A stretch of 64,000 nucleotides of DNA from Burkholderia sp. Ax-1724 (GTDB taxonomy: Bacteria > Pseudomonadota > Gammaproteobacteria > Burkholderiales > Burkholderiaceae), in NCBI RefSeq assembly GCF_011752995.1, contig NZ_VWWL01000007.1:186001-250000 (forward strand), in the 5' to 3' direction. The number at the start of each line of letters is the position of its first letter. The first letter of the stretch is position 1. Positions 58,046 to 64,000 of the stretch are shown in pieces. The notes beneath the pieces are model-generated. The model was not told the origin of the DNA and did not search any database. It saw nothing but the letters and a program-made list of their open reading frames with translations. The translations under genes were made by a program, and so were the position numbers.

Positions 58046-58624
58046 ATGGAACATACGCTCCCGCCGCTGCCGTTCGCGAAAAACGCGCTCGCACCGCATA
58101 TGTCGGAAGAGACGCTCGAGTTTCACTATGGCAAGCATCACCAGACCTATGTGACCAACCTGAACAATCTGATCAAGGGCACGGAGTTCGAAAACCTGTC
58201 GCTCGAAGAGATCGTCAAGAAGTCGTCGGGCGGCATCTTCAACAACTCGGCGCAAATCTGGAATCACACGTTTTTCTGGAACAGCCTGTCGCCGCAAGGT
58301 GGCGGTGCGCCGACCGGTGCGCTCGCTGACGCGATCAACGCGAAGTGGGGGTCGTTCGACAAGTTCAAGGAAGAATTCACGAAGACCGCAGTCGGCACGT
58401 TCGGCTCGGGCTGGGCATGGCTCGTGAAGAAGGCTGACGGTTCGCTCGACCTCGTGTCGACCAGCAACGCCGCAACGCCGCTCACCACCGACGCAAAGCC
58501 GCTGCTGACGATCGACGTGTGGGAACACGCTTACTACATCGACTATCGTAACGCGCGTCCGAAGTTCGTCGAAGCATTCTGGAACATCGCCAACTGGGAC
58601 TTCGCAGCGAAAAACTTCGCGTGA
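58046..58624 (+). CDS. sodB: Superoxide dismutase [Fe]
   Basis: Cytoplasmic iron superoxide dismutase; 192 aa. Seen: [18 protein letters not shown], metal His in [37 protein letters not shown], and the Asp/His ligands in [11 protein letters not shown]. The Fe type is inferred from the SPQGGG and [10 protein letters not shown] segments. AAGGAAAG precedes the ATG. A terminator follows. Confidence 0.95.
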   Translation: MEHTLPPLPFAKNALAPHMSEETLEFHYGKHHQTYVTNLNNLIKGTEFENLSLEEIVKKSSGGIFNNSAQIWNHTFFWNSLSPQGGGAPTGALADAINAKWGSFDKFKEEFTKTAVGTFGSGWAWLVKKADGSLDLVSTSNAATPLTTDAKPLLTIDVWEHAYYIDYRNARPKFVEAFWNIANWDFAAKNFA

Positions 58625-58722
58625 GATTGCCGGTTGCCGTGATCTGCCGTGCTTTCGTGGCACGAAGATCGCGATAGTCAAAACTGACTGTCGCGGTTGC
58701 GATGAGCGCGGTAGCGAATCAA

Positions 58723-58757
58723 GAAAGCCCTCCTGTGCGAGGGCTTTCTGTTTTTTT
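58723..58757 (+). terminator. Intrinsic terminator downstream of sodB
   Basis: AGAAAGCCCT and AGGGCTTTCT around CCTGTGCG, then G and seven T. The rest of the 58625-58975 gap shows nothing recognisable. Confidence 0.93.
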
Positions 58758-58975
58758 GCGGCGTGGTTTGGGGTTCTGCTTCGACAACGGCTGAATCGGC
58801 ACGTCCTGTTATGTTGCCGGCGTGTGTCTTTTCCGCTGTTTTTGCGTAGAACATGGTTACAGTTGGTAACCGCGGTTTTGTGCTGACGACGTGAAATGGA
58901 CGCGGAGAAGCGCTTGCGTTGCGTTGAGCCGCGCGCTGTTAACGAGGTGCTTGCCAGCCGCCTGTTAGCGGTTTT

Positions 58976-59236
58976 TTAGCCGCCCGAATCGGAGCTGCCC
59001 GACATCTGCCGATGCCGATGACCCCGGCCGCTACCCGTCGACGTTACCGAACTGGCTGGCGCGGGCGGTGGCGGCGGATGATTGATGTATTGAAAATTCT
59101 GCGCAATGGCGGCACTTGAAAACGTCGTGGCTGGTTGCTGAGGCGCGCTATCAGGCGCGCCCGGCGTGGACTGGGCGAAGGCGGGCGCCGCCCATGCGAC
59201 GCAAGCTGCGCTCGCGGCAAGAATGAGCCGGTTCAT
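58976..59236 (-). CDS. Small secreted Pro/Ser-rich protein, unknown function
   Basis: 86 aa with a clear signal peptide (MNRLILAASAACVAWAAPAFAQ, cut after AFA at about residue 21, here given in outline) and a mature part containing HPPPPPAPAS and a His/Arg/Gly/Ser-rich tail. AAAGGA precedes the ATG. I do not recognise a family. It is divergent from a glycine-zipper lipoprotein gene, suggesting an envelope role. Confidence 0.6.
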   Translation of the reverse strand: MNRLILAASAACVAWAAPAFAQSTPGAPDSAPQQPATTFSSAAIAQNFQYINHPPPPPAPASSVTSTGSGRGHRHRQMSGSSDSGG

Positions 59237-59512
59237 TGAGGTATCCTTTGTTTCGACACGATGGGTGACCGCGTTGCCGTGCGAGCGTGCGGCGGGGTTC
59301 GTTTGACGCGAGTGTAGGCCGGTGCCCCGCATAATTTGATTGCCGATGCGCTTACAAGCATTACCTGCCATGACGCGCGCGATCATCGTGTTTTCGCGAT
59401 GCGCACACCCAACCGGCGTGGCGCGGCGAAAAACTTTCTGTAACGAAGCAGTAACCACGGAATTTGGCGATTAGCCTAACGTTTGAATTCCAATTTCCTG
59501 AAGTGCACTACC

Positions 59513-60064
59513 ATGACTTCCAACAATAAATCGATCGGCCTGGCCATCCCGGCGGCCGTTATCGCACTCGTACTCGGCGGTTGCGCCGTGGTACCACCGA
59601 GCGGTCCTAGCGTGGTCGCGCTGCCGCGTAGCGGCCAACCGCTCCAGCAGTTCCAGCAGGACGACTACGCATGCCGTGATTACGCGAATCGCTCAATCAA
59701 TCCATCCGGCGCGGCGCAGGCTGCTACGACGAATGGCGTGAACAGCGCGGCGCTGGGCACGCTTGGCGGCGCGGCGATCGGCGCGCTGCTTGGCGCGGCG
59801 GCGGGCAATGCCGGTGCTGGAGCGGCGATCGGCGCGGGCAGTGGCTTGCTGATCGGCGGCGCGAACGGCGCGAATAGCGCCCAGTATTCGGCGGCCGGTC
59901 TGCAGGCGAGTTATGACGCGGCGTACGCTCAATGCATGACCTCCAAGGGCGACACGATTGCGCAACCGCAGCCGTACTATGCAGCGCCGCAACCGGTGTA
60001 TGTCGCGCCTCGTCCTTATTACGCGCCGCCTCCGGTCATGTATTCGCCTTATCCGTACTATTGA
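59513..60064 (+). CDS. Glycine-zipper envelope lipoprotein
   Basis: 183 aa. Seen: lipoprotein signal with lipobox LGGC (about residues 21-24), QQDDYACRDYA, a Gly/Ala-rich glycine-zipper segment (about 75-120, e.g. GTLGGAAIGALLGAAAGNAG), and a Tyr/Pro-rich C-terminus with repeated PYYAPP-like units. Proteins of this type are outer-membrane-associated and of unknown function. Confidence 0.8.
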   Translation: MTSNNKSIGLAIPAAVIALVLGGCAVVPPSGPSVVALPRSGQPLQQFQQDDYACRDYANRSINPSGAAQAATTNGVNSAALGTLGGAAIGALLGAAAGNAGAGAAIGAGSGLLIGGANGANSAQYSAAGLQASYDAAYAQCMTSKGDTIAQPQPYYAAPQPVYVAPRPYYAPPPVMYSPYPYY

Positions 60065-60484
60065 GCATCGGAGCCCATGGGCGGTCAATCTGTGTGGATG
60101 GGCCTTGGTGTTCAGCGTTGCCGGGAGGTCGGGTCTTTTCGAGCAGGTGAGCGGGTTTGCCGGTTGCCGTAAAGATTTTATTGCTGGCGGAAACGTGCGA
60201 AATGAGGTCGGCGAGTTCCTGGCGAAGGCCGTGGGCTTGGATGGGATCGCGGTGAGCTATCGCCTGACATATCGCGGTATGTCAGGCGATATTGTTTTGC
60301 GGTCCTGCATGACTGGCAAGGTTATTGCCTTTTGACGGGTTATTGGGTCGTTGAGCCTTTCGGCCGTCGTGATTCGATACGCAGGGCAGGGCGGGCACTT
60401 TGGGTGGTACGAGCGGGTACGCGGACGCGTGCATGGCAAACCGTGTACCTGCTCAGCGACTGGGAGCGGATATGCCGTGGTGGT
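60065..60484. other. Convergent gap, 420 bp
   Basis: Contains a perfect inverted repeat at 60259-60290 and no supported gene. Open frames here are antisense to the NYN gene or lack ribosome sites. Confidence 0.5.
60259..60290. terminator. Perfect 13-bp inverted repeat, possible terminator
   Basis: ATCGCCTGACATA and TATGTCAGGCGAT around TCGCGG, followed by ATTGTTTTG on the plus strand. It lies about 195 nt beyond the lipoprotein gene stop and about 195 nt beyond the NYN gene stop on the other strand, so it may end either transcript or be an operator. Confidence 0.45.
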
Positions 60485-61951
60485 TTATTCCGTGCTCTCC
60501 GGCTTGTCCGCCGTTGTTGCCTTACGCGGACGACGGCCGCGTGCTGTTGTCTTGCGAGCCGTTTTCCTCGCAGCCACAGGCGCTTCTCCCTCGCTTCCCG
60601 GCGACGCAGAGGTCTCGGTCGGTGCGGCGATCTCGGGCACCTCGTCGATCGGTCGCGGCGTGCTCTTCTTCACCTTCTTCGCAGTTGTCTTGCGTGACGC
60701 GCGTTTTTTCGCGTTCTGTGGACGTTCGGGTTGGTCACCTTCGTCTTCCGGAGTGCTTTCGCCGCCAGTGACAGATTCCGTGCTCGCGTGTTCCGATGCT
60801 ACTGAGGGCGTTTCGGGCTGCATTGCCGCGATTGCCACGAACTCGTTGGCGGACCGCAGCTGCTCATGCGTCTTGTCTTCCTGCGGCTCGGTGAGGATCA
60901 CCAACTCGGTGACGGCCGGCCCGACCGCAGCGGATTCCTCAGAAACAACTTCTTGCTGGCCGCGACCCGTTTTGCGTTTGTTGCGGTCTTTGCGACGTGA
61001 TTCGTGCTTGCCACCCGGTTCGCCAGTGTTGGTTTCCGCCGTCTGCGCCTTATAGGAGTGCTCAGCCGGCTCAGCTTCAACCGCCTCGCTCACGGTTTCC
61101 CCCGCGACAGTCGCTGCGGCGCTTCGATACACGTACGCGCCCGACTTCTCATCGCGGCCGAATTCAAGCAGCCCACGTGCCTGTGCTTCTTCCAGCAGAT
61201 TGCCGAAAGCGCGAAAACCGTAGTACGTCTCGTTGAAATCCGGTTTGCGCCGCTTGATGGCGTTTTTCAGCACGGACGCCCAGATCTTGCCGCTGTCGCC
61301 TCGTTCGGAAGCGAGCGCATCGAAGGTTTGCACCGCAATTTCGACCGCCTTGCTGCGGCGTTTTTCCAGATCTTCCTTAGGTCGGGCTTTGTCCTCATCG
61401 GGCGCGCGTTTGGCGGTCTGCTGAGCACTCTGCTGCGGGCGCGACGATTCACGTCTTGCGACGGAGCGCTGGCTTTCACGCACGAGGTCGTCGTAAAAAA
61501 AGAACTCGTCGCAATTGGCAATCAGCAGATCCGATGTGGACTGCTGCACACCGACGCCGATCACCTGTTTGGCGTTCTCGCGCAGCTTCGACACCAATGG
61601 CGAAAAATCCGAATCGCCGCTGATGATGACGAACGTATTGACGTGCGATTTCGTGTAGCAGAGATCGAGTGCGTCGACCACGAGCCGGATGTCCGCGGAA
61701 TTCTTGCCCGATTGACGCACGTGCGGGATCTCGATCAATTCGAAATTGGCTTCGTGCATCGCTCCTTTGAAACTCTTGTAGCGGTCCCAGTCGCAATAGG
61801 CTTTCTTGACGACGATGCTGCCTTTGAGCAGCAGGCGTTCGAGCACCAGCTTGATGTCGAATTTGTCGTACTTCGCGTCGCGCACGCCGAGCGCGACATT
61901 TTCGAAGTCGCAAAATAGCGCCATGCTGACGTTTTCGTTGGATGACGCCAT
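60485..61951 (-). CDS. NYN-domain / LOTUS (OST-HTH) protein with Lys/Arg-rich tail
   Basis: 488 aa. NYN (LabA-like, PIN-fold) domain at about 8-157 with acidic residues in FCDFENVALG (D15, N18), NSADIRLVVDAL (D87) and SGDSDFSPLV (D113, D115), as in nucleases acting on RNA. An OST-HTH/LOTUS domain at about 200-276 (GKIWASVLKNAIKRRKPDF) is an RNA-binding-type winged helix. Residues about 300-488 are disordered, acidic then strongly basic (KKRASRKTTAKKVKK). The start at 61951 has GGAGAG upstream. Likely an RNA-processing nuclease; no target known. Confidence 0.85.
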   Translation of the reverse strand: MASSNENVSMALFCDFENVALGVRDAKYDKFDIKLVLERLLLKGSIVVKKAYCDWDRYKSFKGAMHEANFELIEIPHVRQSGKNSADIRLVVDALDLCYTKSHVNTFVIISGDSDFSPLVSKLRENAKQVIGVGVQQSTSDLLIANCDEFFFYDDLVRESQRSVARRESSRPQQSAQQTAKRAPDEDKARPKEDLEKRRSKAVEIAVQTFDALASERGDSGKIWASVLKNAIKRRKPDFNETYYGFRAFGNLLEEAQARGLLEFGRDEKSGAYVYRSAAATVAGETVSEAVEAEPAEHSYKAQTAETNTGEPGGKHESRRKDRNKRKTGRGQQEVVSEESAAVGPAVTELVILTEPQEDKTHEQLRSANEFVAIAAMQPETPSVASEHASTESVTGGESTPEDEGDQPERPQNAKKRASRKTTAKKVKKSTPRPIDEVPEIAAPTETSASPGSEGEAPVAARKTARKTTARGRRPRKATTADKPESTE

Positions 61952-62103
61952 GTATCTCTCCATTGAAGCGATCGTCGCAGTCGACGAATCGCGACATGAT
62001 AGCGATTCCAGCGAAGGTGGGCAGCTTTTGTGGTCTGGTCGCACCGATTCGGGTAAAAAAAGCGCTTTGGGTCGCTACAAACGGCCGTTACCAATCAGTC
62101 CCG

Positions 62104-62754
62104 CTAAATGTTTTCGCTCTGAGTCGTGCCGCTCTGCGCATGCCTTGGCCCGCGAGTTTCCAGCACTTCATCGATTAATCCATATTGCCTCGCCTCGAGT
62201 GCCGACATGAAGTTGTCACGGTCGGTGTCGCGCGCGATTTCTTCGATGCTGCGGCCAGTGCGTTCCGCCATCATCGCGTTGAGGCGCGCGCGCGAATACA
62301 GCACCTCCTTTGCCTGAATCTCGATGTCCGCCGCGGTGCCCTGGCCGCCGCCGGACGGCTGGTGAATCATGATGCGCGCGTTCGGCAGCGCGTACCGCTT
62401 GCCACGTTGCCCCGCAGTGAGCAGGAACGTTCCCATGCTTGCGGTGAAGCCCGTGCACAGGGTCGAGACCGCGGGCTTGATGAACTGCATCGTGTCGTAA
62501 ATCGCGAGACCGTCGTACACCGAACCGCCCGGCGAGTTGATGTAAAAAGAAATATCCTTGTCAGGGTTCTCGGATTCCAGAAACAGCAACTGCGCGACGA
62601 TCAGACTGGCCGATTGCTCGTTCACCGGCCCGACCAGAAACACAATGCGCTCGCGCAGCAGACGGGAGTAAATATCGTACGCGCGTTCGCCGCGGCCGGA
62701 CTGTTCGATTACCGTTGGCACGAGACTGGAAGCGGATGGGGGGCTGGAAGGCAT
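62104..62754 (-). CDS. clpP: ATP-dependent Clp protease proteolytic subunit, stand-alone paralogue
   Basis: Serine protease subunit, 216 aa. Triad S106 ([10 protein letters not shown]), H131 ([11 protein letters not shown]) and D180 (by alignment to the DTDRDNF segment). The pore/handle regions [15 protein letters not shown] and [18 protein letters not shown] are present. No tig, clpX or lon is adjacent, so this is probably a second ClpP (ClpP2) rather than the operon copy. CTGFT replaces the more usual CMGQA before the active Ser. GAGGA precedes the ATG. Confidence 0.92.
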   Translation of the reverse strand: MPSSPPSASSLVPTVIEQSGRGERAYDIYSRLLRERIVFLVGPVNEQSASLIVAQLLFLESENPDKDISFYINSPGGSVYDGLAIYDTMQFIKPAVSTLCTGFTASMGTFLLTAGQRGKRYALPNARIMIHQPSGGGQGTAADIEIQAKEVLYSRARLNAMMAERTGRSIEEIARDTDRDNFMSALEARQYGLIDEVLETRGPRHAQSGTTQSENI

Positions 62755-63022
62755 GGAGTCCTCGTTACGCGTGACGTGACACATGGGTGGCGCCAGTGGT
62801 GAGTAGATGCGTGGGCGACGCTGGTTTGGAAACCGCGCGCTTCATGCACCGGTTGTTGCTCATATGACGAAGCGGCGACCCGCCGTGTGACAGGAATTTT
62901 TTTGTATGCCGCTGTCACATCGTCGAGCGCCCGGACGTCAAGCAAGGAATACCGGCGATGGCGAACGTCCCTCGCAACGCCGCAGGCACACTTTTTCACC
63001 ACGCACGAACTGGAGGTCACGC

Positions 63023-64000
63023 ATGACGGAACAGGGAATCGACAAGGCATCCAGTTTCGAGGCCGCGCGCGCCCGTCTGCTCGCGCTCGCGTACCGGATG
63101 CTGGGCAGTCGGGCGGAAGCGGAAGACCTGGTGCAGGACGCTTGGCTCAAATGGCATCTGGCCGATACGCAAGCGGTGCAAACACCGGTCGCTTGGCTCA
63201 CCACGCTGACCACGCGCATGGCGATTGACCGCTTTCGGCAGGTGCAGCGGGAGCGCGCATCGCAAACCACCGGCTGGCTGCCGGAGCCGTGGCTCGACGA
63301 AGTCGCGCCATCCGCGGAGGAACTGGCGCTACGCACGGCAGACATGTCATATGGCGTGATGCTGCTGCTCGAACATCTGAAGCCGGAGGAGCGCGCAGCG
63401 TTCGTGCTGCACGAAGCCTTCGATTGCGACTATGCGGAGATCGCCTCGATTCTCGAACGCACACCGACCGCTTGCCGGCAGATCGTCCATCGGGCCAAGG
63501 CGCGGCTACAACGTGCCGGCGCACCGCTCAAGCGGCACGATCCGGCGTTGCATGGGCAGATCGTCGAGCGTTTGCGCGTGGCGCTGGAAATGCAGGACCG
63601 GGCGGGTCTGCTGCGGCTCTTTAGCGACGCGCCTGAAGTGATGAGCGACGCCCCCTTGTGCGTTCCGCAGAATGCGCCTGTGCATGCCGCGCTGAGCGAG
63701 CCAGTTCCGGCACCGGCGCGTGAACCCGTGCGTGCAGGCGAGCCGGCGCCCACCGACTGGATGAACGCGATAACCTCGCTCGCGCAGCAGGCGACCAATG
63801 CCGAGGTGGTATCGATGCAAGGGGCCGTGTGTATCGCGCTGTTCTGCGAGGGCGACGTCGTTGGAGTCATCGACGTGCTGACGGACGGCGCAACGGACAG
63901 TTCGGCGAGGATCGTCTCGTTGCGCATCGTGACCAGCGCCGCGCGTCTGGAGGCCGCTAACCGTATGCTGGGCCGGGAGGCGGTCAAGGAACTGCTTGCC
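63023..64000 (+). CDS. ECF-type RNA polymerase sigma factor, SigJ-like, 3' end missing
   Basis: 326 codons visible without a stop. Sigma region 2: RLLALAYRMLGSRAEAEDLVQDAWLKW and TPVAWLTTLTTRMAIDRFR (given in parts). Region 4: LKPEERAAFVLHEAFDCDYAEIA and RTPTACRQIVHRAKARLQ. A C-terminal domain of over 140 residues is present as in SigJ/ECF41-type factors with SnoaL-like extensions, but the usual ECF41 DGGGK motif is not seen in the visible part. GGAGG precedes the ATG. No anti-sigma factor is visible. Confidence 0.88.
   Translation, partial: MTEQGIDKASSFEAARARLLALAYRMLGSRAEAEDLVQDAWLKWHLADTQAVQTPVAWLTTLTTRMAIDRFRQVQRERASQTTGWLPEPWLDEVAPSAEELALRTADMSYGVMLLLEHLKPEERAAFVLHEAFDCDYAEIASILERTPTACRQIVHRAKARLQRAGAPLKRHDPALHGQIVERLRVALEMQDRAGLLRLFSDAPEVMSDAPLCVPQNAPVHAALSEPVPAPAREPVRAGEPAPTDWMNAITSLAQQATNAEVVSMQGAVCIALFCEGDVVGVIDVLTDGATDSSARIVSLRIVTSAARLEAANRMLGREAVKELLA

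Overview
The window is GC-rich, densely coded chromosomal DNA of the Burkholderia/Paraburkholderia type (Betaproteobacteria). The basis is the housekeeping gene content (argF, a DUF3579 gene, rpsT and murJ side by side; lpxK, a Trm112 gene, kdsB and adk in one run; kynBUA with a divergent Lrp-type kynR) and the pervasive GC-driven antisense open frames. No rRNA, tRNA or CRISPR array was recognised.

Layout. (1) 1-2374, minus: metal (probably zinc) ABC importer, substrate-binding protein then ATPase with a histidine-rich tail then permease (cut by the window edge), with a Zur-box-like sequence upstream. (2) 2601-13443: two convergent polyol operons. The plus operon holds a sorbitol dehydrogenase, a SmoEFGK/MtlEFGK-type ABC importer and a HAD hydrolase. 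The minus operon holds a DalD-type arabinitol/mannitol dehydrogenase, xylulokinase and a SorC-family regulator. Both start with the same promoter-operator design, so they look like one regulon. (3) 13715-21813, plus: AraC regulator, ribose-type ABC importer, zinc alcohol dehydrogenase, FGGY kinase and an L-xylulose-reductase-like SDR, a second polyol or rare-sugar pathway of unknown substrate. (4) 21860-25504: tryptophan-to-anthranilate kynurenine operon kynB-kynU-kynA and its regulator kynR. (5) 25544-38787: unlinked genes (flavin reductase, msrA, DUF72, cfa, pdxH, tcdA, CnoX-like thioredoxin, pirin, eamA, amiC, tsaE, queG).

(6) 38788-41000 is the only clearly accessory stretch: a truncated phage-type integrase, a phage Rz1-like lipoprotein, and a two-gene unit (Tlde1/DUF2778-like peptidoglycan-targeting toxin candidate plus an overlapping small two-helix membrane protein, a candidate immunity protein). 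The pair is flanked by two inverted copies of a hairpin-forming repeat, and the whole island is bounded by clusters of a 10-bp TCTAGA-containing motif. This is the best candidate here for an unusual system.

(7) 41171-62754: core genes (ogt, xerD, ybaK, plsY, yajQ, murB, argF, DUF3579, rpsT, murJ, sirB1-like, HSD17B10-like SDR, adk, kdsB, Trm112, lpxK, xseA, sodB, small envelope proteins, a NYN-LOTUS protein, an orphan clpP paralogue). (8) 63023-end: ECF sigma factor cut by the window edge.

Two window-wide patterns stand out: short decayed tandem arrays (period 8-14 bp) placed just 3' of stop codons at several loci, and low-complexity insertions in otherwise conserved enzymes.
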